Of a DNA stretch of 64,000 nucleotides, positions 35,758-47,703 are shown one piece after another. The translations under genes and the position numbers were made by a program. Origin of the DNA: Adiantum capillus-veneris. Lineage: Eukaryota; Streptophyta; Polypodiopsida; Polypodiales; Pteridaceae. The stretch spans positions 63,503,753-63,567,752 of the forward strand of contig CM043959.1 in NCBI GenBank assembly GCA_014529385.2, in the 5' to 3' direction. Position 1 is the stretch's first letter. Each line of letters begins with the position of its first letter. Below the pieces are notes generated by a model. That model was not told the origin of the DNA. It made no database searches and saw only the letters and a program-made list of their open reading frames with translations.

Positions 35758-37385
35758 AGATTTCGAGTGCAATCTCTAGAAGAACCACAAACTGCACTCG
35801 CCAAAGCAATATATCTTTACTGGAAGTGCTTTGGTCATGGTAGACAACAATCATTGGAAGTTTGTTTGAAAGAAAATCGGTGAGTTTGGTCTAAGATTTT
35901 CTACTCCTTCTTATCACACGATAAGAAATGTTTTCTTCGACAAATTTTACATTGAAGTCAAACAGCATTTTGGCAAAATAATACTTGGGAATATGTCGCT
36001 TTCAGGATGTACAATTGTGAGTGATGGCTGGTCAAATGTTTAAAGAAGACCACTGATCAATGTAATTCTAGTTTGTCCAAGGGGAGAAACGTTTATAAAG
36101 GTGATTGATAGTTCTAGTGAAATTAAAAGTGGCAAATACATTTTTGAGGTCTTTATTAATGTAATTAGAGAAATTGGTGTTGAATATGTCGTTCAAGTAG
36201 TCATGGACAATGTAAAGAACTGTAAAAACGCCAGTAAATTAATAAAGACATACTTTCCACACTTTTTTGCCAATGGTTGTAATATGCAGAACTTAAACTT
36301 GGTGTCCAAAGACTGGTACACTAGTGAAGAAACCACATGGTTCGCCAAAATAATTGATACAGCACGTCAAGTTCTGAAATTTATCTTGAAACGACAAAGA
36401 GTGCTCGATTTGTATAGGATGCCCATGTCAGTGATGTTGAAATGTCCTGCTGAAACTCGGTTTCTGCACACACTTTTATACCTTGGGATCACTTCTCCGT
36501 AATAAATGCGCGGTGACTGACACATTCAATTGCGTGGCCTTTGATGAATGGTAGCTTGAGCAGAAAGAAAAAGTGAAAGATAAAATGACATGTCTATGTG
36601 GCAATATAAACAAGGCTGCTCGGTGGAGGAGTGTAATGGATGCATACCATGTAATGATGCCCGTTATGTTCGCGATCTGCAATATTGATCAAAGGGTGCC
36701 AAAATTAGGCAAAGTGTGGATGACATGGTGGTCAGTCCAATAGAGTCTTGAAAATCTCGAAGAGCTGAAAGAGTCTGCAGTACAGAAGGAGTGGCGATTA
36801 CCATTCTCTGGCAAACAACAAAAAATTTTGGCCAAGTATTTTCACTCAAGGTGGAGGAGTGCTCATAGTCCACTCCATAGCGTTGCTTACATGCTTGATC
36901 CACAGTATTGGAATGTAGATCTGATGTCCAATACAAAGATGGTAAGCAATTTCTATCACGTGGTCAACACGTTCTATTCCAATGTTCAGGATCGATTTGA
37001 TTGCATCAAAGAAATGAGCGCATTTAGATTAAAAGAAGGTTCTTTTGCGAATAATTTTGTACTAGTAATGAAAAATTTAGAGGAACCTCTTGCAATGAAA
37101 GTACTAGCACAATGTGCAGAAAAATCAAGTTTGGATTGAAACTGGAGTATGTACAAGTATGTTCACAACACTATTCACAGACTATTAGCAAACAGAGCAG
37201 GAAAATTAGTGCATATGTTTTTCAATGAAAAGATATTGAATCACATCGAAAGTGTTGGCTACTACGAGGAGGAAATGCCAACCTGGTTGTATGATTGTCA
37301 AAACGAAGACGAAGAAGAGTTCGATGTTGGTGTATCTCAATACACTATAGACAAAATAGAAGAGAATTTGATTATAGATTTTCTA
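35758..37385 (+). pseudogene. hAT-family transposase pseudogene
   Basis: Recognisable from the DUF659 block onward: FGKIILGNMSLSGCTIVSDG then WSNV, a TAA stop at 36041, RRPLINVILVCPRGETF, then VVMDNVKNCKNASKLI. Coding shifts frame near 36480 (LGSLLRNKCAVTDTF), with further stops near 36552 and 36740. The C-terminal region holds RWRSAHSPLHSVAYMLDPQY and ends with a hAT dimerisation block (NWSMYKYVHNTIHRLLANRA). A zinc-finger N-terminus is not clear. The protein would cut and rejoin transposon ends; this copy is dead. No terminal inverted repeats were found, and the downstream border coincides with repeat R2. Confidence 0.85.
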
Positions 37386-37539
37386 TTGCCGGACTTGTGA
37401 GGGTTGGGGTGTCTGGGTGGCTATAGAAATCCGTGTTGTTTTTGCATCTTTCTCTGCCAACTGTGTCGTGTAAATATCCTTCTCTCTCTCTTTAACTATA
37501 GGTCGGTGCCTTCCACTATCAATGCTAGCTCCTCTCGCA
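37386..37539. repeat. Direct repeat R2
   Basis: Second copy of R1. Beyond it, minus-strand coding continues without a break into 37541-37936, so this copy seems to sit in its original context. Confidence 0.85.
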
Positions 37540-37936
37540 TGAAAGTGACACAACTCTCCCTTAAATCATGAGTGGCAACAATTGTCTCCTTTGATGAGAA
37601 GTCTACTGGTCGCTGTCGCACAAAGTGAACATATAACATTTTTGCAAAATATAGCGCACAATCTGCATTGTGTATGGGATGTCCATGAACTTCCAAATAA
37701 ATTCTCTCAGCGTTTTCTTTGATCGCATCATGGTTGCAATTTGAAACCTTCCACCTTCCTTTCTTGATCTCTGCGTCCTCACATGGCCATACTTTCTTGA
37801 TCATATCCTTTGTCACTTCTTTATTGATCTCTTTCCATTGCATGTGGTTTGGATTTGCCCTTTTTTTTAGAGTCGTCGAGCAGTATGTGTCGCCTGTTGT
37901 GCCGAGATACCGTGTGCTAGAGACTTCATGCGCCAA
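37496..37936 (-). CDS. Uncharacterised 146-codon open frame
   Basis: An open minus-strand frame whose composition looks protein-like (HMQWKEINKEVTKDMIKKVW, then NADCALYFAKMLYVHFVRQR). I recognise no domain. The last 13 codons lie in repeat R2. It is downstream of, and on the same strand as, the kinase-like remnant at 38273-39722, so it may be part of the same decayed gene or of a captured gene fragment. No start context, splice sites or promoter support expression; it could equally be a pseudogene exon. Confidence 0.35.
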   Translation of the reverse strand: MAHEVSSTRYLGTTGDTYCSTTLKKRANPNHMQWKEINKEVTKDMIKKVWPCEDAEIKKGRWKVSNCNHDAIKENAERIYLEVHGHPIHNADCALYFAKMLYVHFVRQRPVDFSSKETIVATHDLRESCVTFMREELALIVEGTDL

Positions 37937-38272
37937 AATGCATTAACAGCTAGTCATTGTTGATCATTAGGCAATGATTGGGTGCCAATATCTTGTTCTT
38001 CATCGGCCATTTTCTCTTAGAGCATCAATTAGTAGATAGACAAATATTCAATATCATTTGCAAATATGTATTCTCACGATTCAACAGTCTCACAGATGCA
38101 CAAGATAGCAACTTCTCATTCACTATAAAAGACATCAAAGTTCATCAAATCAAACCACAACAAATGCAACTAATTGGACCACAAGGGAAATTTGAAATGC
38201 TGACACTCAACATGACAAATTTGAAATGACTAAAGATAATTGACTCAATTAGGTGAACCACTTAAAAACACT

Positions 38273-39722
38273 TCAATAAAAAATAGAATACCCTGGACAA
38301 GATATATGTTCAACAAGGGGACGTTGGAAAGGGTTAGGCTCTGTCTTTAAATATTCTTTGAAAAATATCAATACATTAGGAGCATTTTTTCTTTGTTCTC
38401 GCTCTTTTAACTTCATCCAACAATCTACTTTAATCCGAGTAGCACTCATAACATCTTCATCCGGGGTGGTGAAAAACTTCTTCTGGAAAATAAACTTTTT
38501 TGGCTGTGCAGTCCAAAAATCTGCCAGCATGTCAAATAGATAGCCCAATGCATAAATGTCGCTCGCTTTTGTGTATGCATCTGTCTACCGTGGATCATAT
38601 AGTTTGGGAGCAATCCACGGTCGCTTAGCCATCTTGGCAATTCCTGCTCTCTGCGCCTCCAAAATTGTAGAGTTTGATTGTGCGCTTGGATGCAAATAAT
38701 TAATTCCTGTGCGCTTAGCTGGTGTTCTAAGAATCATACCCCAATCAATGATGCCGACACGGTTTTTATTGGTGTGAGTAATGTCCAACATTATGTTAAC
38801 AAGTGCAGGTCACTCTGCACTATACCGGCCGAGTGGGCAGCCGCAACACCTTCGATTAAGACGTGACAAATAGCTAGCATCTGCTCGATCACTACTTTGA
38901 TTCACACCGTGTCTATCTCTTGTATAGGAAGATTTGCTACAGGCAATGAACTCCAACCATGTTGTAGCCTGTGCATGTGTTGTCTAAACAATCCGTGAGC
39001 GAATGGTAAGTGGCACATCTTGTCGCCCACGATACCCCCTTGTAGTATGGGAATATTGTGATCCAAGGAGCTTTGGTAGTAAAGACAATGCACCTTATAA
39101 TGGACGGGTGAGGTGTTTGCATTCCTTGCTCTGTCTGAAATCTGTCAAAATTTTCCTCACTCCCTCTGGTATAGAAAAACAAAGATGCCTTTGATGGTGT
39201 ACAATGTGCACACACACCAAAGGAGCATGCTCCAATCATAATACCTTCTACCAAGGCTTCGTGAGGGATGCCGACAAGATGAGCGCACTTTGCATTCAAA
39301 GCCGTGCGCATGATTTTGTTGGTGCTTCTGGCATCAGATCAACCTCCCAAAGCTGCTTGCGCATCTTGGGCCATCTTCAATCTCTTGGGTAAGGATGCTT
39401 GGTCCTGTGCTTTCACACGCTTCATCTTTACCTTCTGCTCTTCGCACAATTTATCCCAGAGCTCTAATTTTGACATGTCATAGGAAGGTGGGATATCTTC
39501 CTTTAAGTCTTTGCAACATACTTTCATATTGCCCAACACTGTCCTAACCTTGTGGTGGGGGTCAAATTCTCGAATCCCTATTGGAATCAATAACTCATAT
39601 TGGCCTTCAACTCGCAGCTTGCACGTTGTGTTCTCCCATATAGCACTAGTGAGGTCTTTGATGAAGATATCGATTTCACTAATCTGCTGTATGCAATCAT
39701 CTGCACATGATGAGGTTGCCAA
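38273..39722 (-). pseudogene. Degenerate protein-kinase-like gene
   Basis: The minus strand carries, in several frames, an N-terminal segment (ADDCIQQISEIDIFIKDL) and a middle segment (HLVGIPHEALVEGIMIGACS). These are followed by kinase-like text: AAHSAGIVQSDLH, after a one-base shift NIMLDI, then NRVGIIDWG, RPWIAPKLYDP, and in another frame YALGYLFDMLADFW. These match the order of the catalytic loop (H-x-D-L-x-x-x-N, with Gln for His), the DFG motif (here D-W-G), the APE segment and helix F of protein kinases. A TGA at 39339 and several frameshifts disrupt it. It may be a captured or processed host sequence. Family assignment within kinases is not possible by eye. Confidence 0.5.
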
Positions 39723-40159
39723 AATACATTCTTTACAAATGGCAGGTATGTGTACATACTATAGACGCTTCATAGAAAAATTCTCTCAAATAGCAGGACC
39801 ATTACATGACTTAACAAATAAAAACATTAAGTATTTATGGACTGCTAAGGAGCAAAGAGCTTTTGACAAGCTCAAAGAGAAGCTTATCTCCCAACCAGTC
39901 CTTATGCTTCCCGATCTCTCAAAGCCATTTGAGGTCCAATGTGATGCTTGTGGTGATTGCCTTGGAGCAGTCTTGCTTCAAGAAGGGCATGCCATAGCAT
40001 ATGAGAGCCGAAGGCTCAACACGAATGAATGGGTCTTAGGCCTTTATGAGAAAGAGCTGTTAGCTGTTCTACATGCCCTAGACACATGGAAGCACTATCT
40101 ATTGGGGACTCCATTCGTCTTACGAACAAACCATCAAAGTCTCAACTACTTCATGACGC
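39723..40159 (+). pseudogene. Gypsy RT/RNase H fragment
   Basis: The frame reads CTYYRRFIEKFSQIAGPL, FEVQCDACGDCLGAVLLQEG and HALDTWKHYLLGTPFVLRTN, which is the RT connection and RNase H of a gypsy element. It differs from the two chromovirus copies and from the Tat elements here. It stops at SLNYFMT exactly where the LTR at 40160 begins, so it was interrupted by, or recombined with, that element. The continuation was not found beyond 48588. Confidence 0.8.
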
Positions 40160-41304
40160 TGTGAGCGAGATGAAAACACACACAGCGCCTCTATAACGAC
40201 CCAACACACACTCTTGGGAAGATACACAAACACACTATGGAGCACCACTCGACTTACACAACACACCTGGCCGAGACAGGGAACACACCTCTGGAGTGAG
40301 AGGAGAGAGACTATCCACTTGCCCACTCCACACAGACACACACACACACACACACACCCCCAAAAAACTCAGCTCAAAAGAGGAGAATTTCTGATGTTTA
40401 GATACAATTGAGCTTGGACCAACACCAAATGGGCAAATAGCTCACACAATATGGATAAAATAAGCCAGATACAATCACAAACTAGAGTAGAAACTTCGCT
40501 CATAGGAGAAACTTACACAGAAAAACAGCAGGAAAAGAGTGAGGAATTTGGCAAAATGGACAGTGCCATCGCGTGCGGAACGGCCCAAAACCCCAATCTA
40601 CAATGTCAAAGTGCTCAAATCCGACCTCGGATGAGCAGTTTACGGCCAAAACAGGCTCCAAAATGAGCAAAAACATAGTTGCGGTTGTTCCTCCTCTCTT
40701 CTCCACGTTTTTTCTGGTCTTCTCTCTGTTTTTTCAGTTCCCACACTCAGCTTTATTAGTTGGGCACCCTTGGCCTTTTAGATGACCTCAAACGGACCCT
40801 GAACAGGCCAAAAACTGACCTCGCAATGCATAGTTGTCACCATTTTGCATCATTCGCACACCTGGCACTCAACTTTTTTCCAATAATGCATCTCGCCACC
40901 ACGTGAAGTGGCCCCAAAAAGTGGTCCTAATGATGACCTTTATGCATAACTCTCACAAGAAAACACCCACGTTGTGTCCATCCTCATCCGCGTGCAAATA
41001 TTGACCTCGTTCGCCCTCCTGATGCCACTAGATGCCATCTGATGCACCTGCTGACCTCATGTCGTCGGCCCGCGGATAGCTTCCTCAAGAAGTTTTACGC
41101 ACTATAAACTCCTCATTATTGTAGAAAAAACATACTGGTACTAGTGATAGTGAAAATCGATGCACTATGTACATGTTGTCCTACCTGTACACATGTGGGT
41201 CCCACGTAACCACCTGGCTAAGGAAAATGGGCAATCCTTTATTTGATGCACCATGCATGTATATGTAAATATGCGCAATCCCTTGCTCCAAAAAACTCCT
41301 GACA
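40160..41304 (-). repeat. 3' LTR of element 2
   Basis: Bounded by TGTGAGCGAG and CTCCTGACA on +; on the element's own strand it starts TGTCAGGAG and ends CTCACA. It aligns with 47730-48588 nearly base for base until that copy is cut. Confidence 0.9.
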
Positions 41305-41330
41305 TAATTTGCCCATCCCCTAGCCTGTTA
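41305..41330 (-). other. Polypurine tract region of element 2
   Basis: On the minus strand GGCTAGGGGATGGG lies a few bases before the LTR start, directly after the integrase stop. Confidence 0.6.
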
Positions 41331-41332
41331 GA

Positions 41333-42784
41333 TCATTCATGATCAGCAGCAGCAAAGAGAGATATGAGACTCGCTGCATCACAGGTCTCCTTATCCCTCA
41401 CCAACACTACTTGATCCACAGACAGCTCATCTTGCTCCACCATCATCAATCTAGCATGATACAATTTAAGACGCAACCCATTTACCCTTAACTTATGTAG
41501 AACACCATCCAGGTTAGCCAACTGATATGTGCCATTTGGAAAACACTCCACTACCTTGAAAGGGCCTTTCCACTTAATTTGAAACTTCTTTTGGAAGGTG
41601 TTGTCCAGCTTACTGTTGTAGCGCAAAACCAAGTCATGTTTCTTGATACCCTTACTTTTAACCTTTTCATTTATCTTTGCCAAAGCCTTATCCTGCATCT
41701 GCCCATAATGCTCCAATGCGCTCATCCTATCCAACTGGACCTCTTGTAACTGCAAGAGCCTCTCTTTGAATGCATCACTACGCGACCCAAGCAACTTCTC
41801 TAACATGTTGACCGCAGGCAACTCTACCTCCACAGGCAATAGTGCTTCCTTTCCATACACCAAATGAAATGGACTAAACCCTGTACCTGTCTTCACCGAA
41901 GTACGGTAAGCCCATAATGCACTAGGCAATTCCAAATCCCAATTCTTTCCTTGGTGCTCTGTCACTTTAGAAAGAATTTGTACCAACTCACCATTGAATC
42001 TTTCATTTAAGCCATTACACTGCGGGTAATAAGAAGCGGGTAATAAGAAGTCTAGCAGTTTAGCTCTAAATCCTGGCCCCTTATCTGAAAGTAGCTCTAA
42101 TGGCACCCCAAACTTGCAACATATTTCATCATACACAAATTTTCCCACATCCTTTGCAGTGATCTGTTTTACTGCTATAGCCTCTGCCCATCTAGAGAGA
42201 TAGTCCACTGCCGTCAAGATATAGCTTTTGCTCCTGCTTGTGATAGGTAACGGGCCTATTGCATCAATCCCCCACTTTTCAAACACATCAAACGCCATAA
42301 TGGTTTTTCGTAGCTCTGGCTTCAACATTATCTTCCCAAATGCTTGACACCTATTGCAAGACCTACACCAATGGTGAACATCCTTGTGCAAACTAGGCCA
42401 TACATACCCCTCTTGCAAAATCTTATGCAAGGTGATCTTTAGAGCAAAATGGCCACCACATGCGCCTTCATGATTCTCTTCCAACACTCTGTAAAGCTCC
42501 TCCCGCCAAGGTACACGTCTCAACACGAGATCAGCCCCTTTCATGTATAAGACATCACCAATCAATTTCTACTTGTATGCTCTACACACAAAGCCATACT
42601 TCTTAGACTTCTGAATCTCCTTTGGAATGATTCCTATTAGCAAAAACTCCTCTTCTTGAGCCAAACTTTCCCGGCCATGATAAAGAGGTAAAGTAGTCCT
42701 CAACACAAATAGCTCCCCAATCATGCCTTGAGCTGCTTCATGTGCCTCTCCAATTAGAGCACGTTCAATGTGTCTGATGATTCA
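41333..42784 (-). pseudogene. Integrase of element 2
   Basis: The HHCC finger is seen in GACGGHFALKITLHKIL and DVHHWCRSCNRCQ. The core has WGIDAIGPLP and AVDYLSRWAEA with the first Asp, LLSDKGPGFRA with the second, and NGLNERFNGE with the Glu. Between the second Asp and YYPQCNG the usual MQKLG..HRHSSP stretch is missing and a 14 bp block (GGGTAATAAGAAGY on +) is repeated, so the core is damaged. The frame upstream is open but for a TAG at about 42566 and a TGA at 42782-42784. The C-terminal part (FQIKWKGPFKVVECFPNGTY) is the conserved GPF/Y region. Confidence 0.85.
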
Positions 42785-43297
42785 TGCTTCGAAGTTTTTT
42801 AACAGGCCTTTAATTCTGAAGCACATTTCCTTGAATGAGGTGTTCTTGCTCTTCCACACACCCAGCACTTGCTTCACCACTAACAAGGCATCACCTTTTA
42901 TGCTCAACATTCGAACCCCATGCTTCAAACAAATGTGTAATCCGGCTTCCAATGTAGCATATTCAGCCTCATTGTTACTATGCGCATCCAATTTGAACCC
43001 TCTCTTGCATACTAGCTTCCCCTCTGGATCATAAAGTGCTATACCCCCTGAAGCTGCATCGTGGCTCTTTCTGTATGAACCATCAAAGAAAAACACATGT
43101 GCATTGCTGATCTGTGGCACTTCTTCAACTACCTTTCTCACCACCTCTTCCTTAACAATAAGGGGATTCTCCTTGTAGGTCAACAAATCAGCTAGGGTAG
43201 CCCTTGTACTATCTTCCGCTAGAAAAGAGAACTCAAACTCTTGCAGCTCAATTACCCATTTCTTCACCACATTTGACATGTTAGTACCATTAATTAA
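42785..43297 (-). pseudogene. Archaeal-like RNase H of element 2
   Basis: This segment encodes FFFDGSYRKSHDAASGGIAL, DAHSNNEAEYATLEAGLHI and IKGDALLVVKQVLGVW. It is an RNase H with the D-G-S, E-Y-A and G-D motifs, distinct from the gypsy RNase H upstream. It is preceded by the linker STRATLADLLTY. A TAG at 43298-43300 separates it from RT, and a TGA at 42782-42784 from integrase, in one continuous frame. Confidence 0.85.
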
Positions 43298-44848
43298 CTA
43301 TGGCAAAAAGGCATAACTTGTCAAGAAAACAAAAGGCCGTGGTAGCAAGTAATGATGAAATCGTCGACAAGCAAATATTACATTGGCCATCACTAGCTCT
43401 ACTTCCGAGAACTTTCTCTCCGCTACCAACTTCACTCGGCTTGCACAATACACTAGCCTCATATAATGGTTGCCCTTCCCCTTTTGCAATAGCATGGCTC
43501 CAATGGCATCATCCCCTATTGATGGATTTAGATAAAACACTTTCTCCCAATCAGGAGCCTGCATGGCTGACAACCCCCCTAACACCTCTTTCACCTCTTG
43601 AAACACTTCTTCACACTTGTCATCCCATTGCAATGGATCATGCTTTGCCACTTGCTGTAATGGATAAAGAAGCTGCGAAGACAATGGAATAAACCGTGCC
43701 ATGTACTTCACTTTGTGTATAAAGGTTGCCAATTGCTTCGTACTCATAGGTGATGGAAGAAGAATAATAGACTTCACCTTATCTGGATCAGCCTCAATGC
43801 CATTTTCTGACACCATATGGCCCAATAACTTCACCCTTGGCTGTGCTAGATGACATTTCTTTGGATTTAGTTGTCCTCCACATTCATCATATGGAGCCAA
43901 TACCATCTGCAACTTCTCATGGTGATCAGCCCTACTGCTATAGACACAGAAGTTATCCATAAAAGCTTTAACACAACTACCAATGAATGGTTCCAACACC
44001 CAATTTGCTCTCTCTTGATAGAAGGAAGGTCCATTTGACAGCCCAAATGGAAATACTGTGTAGCAATAGCAGCCCCATGGCGTAATAAAAGTTGTCTTTT
44101 TGCGGTCTTTAAGAGCAATCTTCAATTGAAAATAGCCTGAAAAACCATCACACACACTGTACCTCTCATAACCTGCCACTGGATCTAAGATCTGATCGAT
44201 GAATGGAAGAGGATATGGGTTCTTCTTAGTGGCTGCGTTTAAGGGTTTAAAATCCACACAAATTCTCCACTTCCCATCCTTCTTTGGATTGACTACAACT
44301 GGACTCACCCATTCTGTGGTCTCCACTGGAACTATGAACCCTGCCTTAAATAACTTGTCCACCTCTACCCACAAGGCTTCCATTTTCTCTTGACCCATCC
44401 TTCTTAGCCTTTGCCGCACTGGCTTAGCACCTTCTTTCAGCTCTATATGCATCTCTTCGCCCTTGAACCCTCTGATCTCTTCATATGAAGTAATGAAAAA
44501 ATCAGGAAAACTAGCCAGCATGTGCAAATATATATCCTTCTCCATAGTTGAGAGGTCTCCACTGATCATTTGTGTCATCAATTCCTGCTTCTTTGACAAC
44601 TCAACCTTGGTTTGCATCAGCCCTTCAATCACTTCATAAGGCCCTTCACTTTCATCTTCAACCTCATTCGCAAATGCAACTAAACCAATCTCCTGGATTT
44701 CTTTGTCCATCAAAAGAAATGCAACATCAGCATCCTCATCATTGCTGTTAGTGCTATCACTGTCCTCATCTGTCACCGTGGAAGAGTCTTCATCACTAGA
44801 CTCATCCTCATCTTCATAAAGCTCCTCTAATCGTTTCCTTGTGTCCAT
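43298..44848 (-). pseudogene. Reverse transcriptase and RNase H of element 2
   Basis: The RT begins after EGAKPVRQRLRRMG and continues WRICVDFKPLNAATKKN and YSVCDGFSGYFQLKIA to the catalytic box, which reads FMDNFCVYSS: the second Asp of Y/F-x-D-D is Asn, so the enzyme should be inactive even without stops. The gypsy RNase H part follows (YCASRVKLVAERKFSEVELV). The stretch before RT is rich in Asp, Glu and Ser. The next upstream stop is TAG at 44909-44911. Confidence 0.9.
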
Positions 44849-44908
44849 ATTATAAAGCTTCTTGGTACCTATCTTTCCATAGAGGCTAATCGTACCATGT
44901 CGCCAATC

Positions 44909-45172
44909 CTAAACAGCTCCCACTGCACATAACCATGGTCTGCCCAGTATAATAGGATATGCTCCCAACCCTGCTGGCATCACATGAAAATCAACCACTG
45001 CCTTTGCATCATATGCCTCCACTTCTAAGCTCTTTACAACACCCAAGCATTTTACTTTTTGATGGTTTGCCAATCTGATCCGAAAACCTGACACCGCAGC
45101 CACTGTGAGACCCATCTTCTCAATGCATGAGTGTGTTATGACGCATATTTGGGCTCCGCCATCCACATAACC
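44909..45172 (-). pseudogene. Protease of element 2
   Basis: Aspartic protease with the active site YVDGGAQICVIT; the usual D-S/T-G is D-G-G, as in element 3 of this window. ILGRPWLCAVGAV is the conserved end of the fold. TAA at 45173-45175 and TAG at 44909-44911 bound it within one continuous frame. Confidence 0.85.
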
Positions 45173-46680
45173 TTATCCCAAATTTTTCCTTTTATGCCAC
45201 ACATCTACTATTGGACAAATGTCTGGTAGCTCGTCCATTGCCAACACCTTCACTGAACCTCTCTCTGGCTCTTTCTCCATTGGGTTAACCATCCTCTTCC
45301 ACTGTCGCTTTAGCTTAGGCACCATCTCTATAAGCTGCCCAAAAGTAACATCTGCCTTCCTGCTCGTCAGATCCTCCTTCAAGTCATAGCTTAATTGCCC
45401 ATCCCCTAGTGGAAAATCTGAAACATGAAACTTTCGACGAGCTCTCCTTTTCCTCTTGGCCTTGACATCCTCGCCTTCATGGCTCTTTCCTTTCTTCTTA
45501 CTAGGACCTGGGGCACTTCTTCCTTCCTTATCCTCTGGGGTCCTCTTTCCAATAGGCATCACTAATGTATCCTCTAGCTTTGATGCCTTCTCCAAGGTGA
45601 CTACACTTAGCACTTTTGTCTTTCCCTTTTCCTCCTGGGTCAGTCCACTGGTTCCTTCGTCTCCCTTAATTTTGATGCCATAATCATTTGACCTAGTTAG
45701 CACCTGTCTTGGCAATGGATACATGTCTCCCCCCATCCTTGGTGGCTTATCACATTGCGGGCTGATGTGACCCAACTCTCCACAATTATAACATGTGGGC
45801 GTCTGCCTCCAAAACCTACCATTGCTTTGTCCAACACCATTCCTATGCCTTTCTTCACCTCCTGACTGATTTGTAAACCTCCCTCGACCTCGATTATTTC
45901 CCACTTGACCTAGCATGTTTAGGCTGAGATTCTTCATCAAATCTACCATTTGCCTCATGTCTTGCCTTAGCCCATCATCTTGCACTGCTGTAGTGATCAC
46001 TGCTGGCATAACCTGAGTAGTAACAGGAACCACTGGTTCATGATGAACCCCTGACATGCGCCCTTGTAAAGACTCTATAGGCTGAAATTCAGACCTCATT
46101 GGCAAAGACTCCACCCCTAACTGGCTCATTTTCCTCAGCTTCCACTCTTTGTTCCTTGCTACCTCTAGTGCATCTTCATATGTCCTAGGCTTCTTTAGCT
46201 CCACTCTCCAACGTATATTCTCCCAAAGACCAGCCAAGAACCTGTCCTTCTTCATCATGTCAGGCGGGGGTACCTGTGGTGCTAAAGCCTTGCACATTCG
46301 CTCCCATGCCAATGAAAACTTACGTATGTACGCATCTACTGGCTCACCTTCCTTTTGCACCAAAGCCTGTACTTCTTGCCACACCTTGTCAGGATTTTCT
46401 ATCTTCACAAACTCCACTTCCAACCCATGTCGTAGATTGTCCCAACTCAATCTTACAGGTGGATCAGCCACACGCAACTCCTCTTCAAATGCTTTAGACC
46501 AAACTCGTGCATCACTCTTCAAACAAATTTGGAGAAGGCGTAACATTTGCGTAGGGTCATGAATCTGGTTGCTAATGCAGGAAACCTCCATCTTTTCAAA
46601 AATTCTTCCACATCTTCATCACTTCTTCCATGAAACTCGGGATAAGAGAAAGCCATGGCTACCCAAATTATGATGCTTTG
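45173..46680 (-). pseudogene. gag of element 2
   Basis: The likely start is within AMAFSYPEFHGRSDEDVEEF, just upstream of a one-base frameshift near 46590. Downstream the frame reads SNQIHDPTQMLRLLQICL, HGLEVEFVKIENPDKVWQEV and DAYIRKFSLAWERM, the standard retrotransposon gag domain. It is followed by a CCHC zinc knuckle (CYNCGELGHISPQC) and a basic and acidic tail. Gag packages RNA in cytoplasmic particles. The frameshift removes the N-terminus from the rest. Confidence 0.85.
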
Positions 46681-46713
46681 AGAACCCCTTCGAACACACG
46701 TGCAAGAACCCAA

Positions 46714-47703
46714 AACTTTTGACTACCCAATCCCCAGAAACTTCAATGGAGCTCAACTTTAGATAAGGACAAACACATGCACATCAAATGAGTTTTCATA
46801 GTTGATCATCGGAATGACAACAGGCAAAGGACATTCCAGGATCTCTCTCAATCTTCTTGGCCCAAACATAAAGACTATGCGCTGCTGGAAAAAGATCTTC
46901 CTGGACACATGAACATTAATCTGAATTCTTTGAGTTAAATGAAAGGGAGTGAACTGAGGGCCATTTTGATCATCCATTAAAGCCAACCATGAAGCTCCCA
47001 AGAAGGCACACCTGACTCAACCTCTGATTTTGCCAAAATTTCAGCAGCATAACAGCATAAATGGCTGAAAATACCAAAAAACCAGCCATCATAACTTGGG
47101 AAAATTTCGACAGAGTTTCCCCAGAAGTAGAGCAGTAGGAACCCAAAATATAGACTGTCTATGTATGCATAAACTGTCAACAATAGAACCTGAGCATCAA
47201 GTAGGACTCACTAGTACATAGCCTATGGCGAGGTCACAAAAAGGGTGCTCCAGCTACCTGTATCACCAAAAGGATCTCCACATTTGAGAATCCCCCAGCT
47301 CAATAAAAACCTCACGCTATCGACCCTCACACGAAGGCTAATGCAAATCGCATATAGTCAAGTCTCAGAAATGACTATCTTCCAGACCAAGTCTCAGAAA
47401 TGGCTGGGACTGCCAAATACAACCAAGTATGGCTCCACAAATGCGTACAATGGCAGTTTCCACAAGTAACGTACAATCCAACAGACAATGCGCTCAAATA
47501 CGCGCCAAGTGATGCATTTCCACAACAACTCCAAGTGACATCACTCCTAGTATATCACTGTACTCTAGCTACCTGTACCTGTGTGAATCACCTGTACCTG
47601 TACCTGTCCCTGTCCCTGTAACCTGTAACCTATAACCTGTAATCTGCAACCTGCAACCTGTAATCCCGAAGCTCGAAGCTCGAAGTAGAAGGTACTCGAA
47701 GAA
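46714..47703 (-). other. Leader of element 2 with CCTGTA repeats
   Basis: About 1 kb between primer-binding site and gag with no supported gene. At 47565-47660 lies an irregular array of ACCTGT/ACCTGTA units, followed by a triplicated CGAAGCT-like block (47669-47690). Confidence 0.6.

Noticed and set aside
43300-43692. 130-codon plus-strand ORF
   Set aside because: Antisense shadow of the RT/RNase H of element 2.
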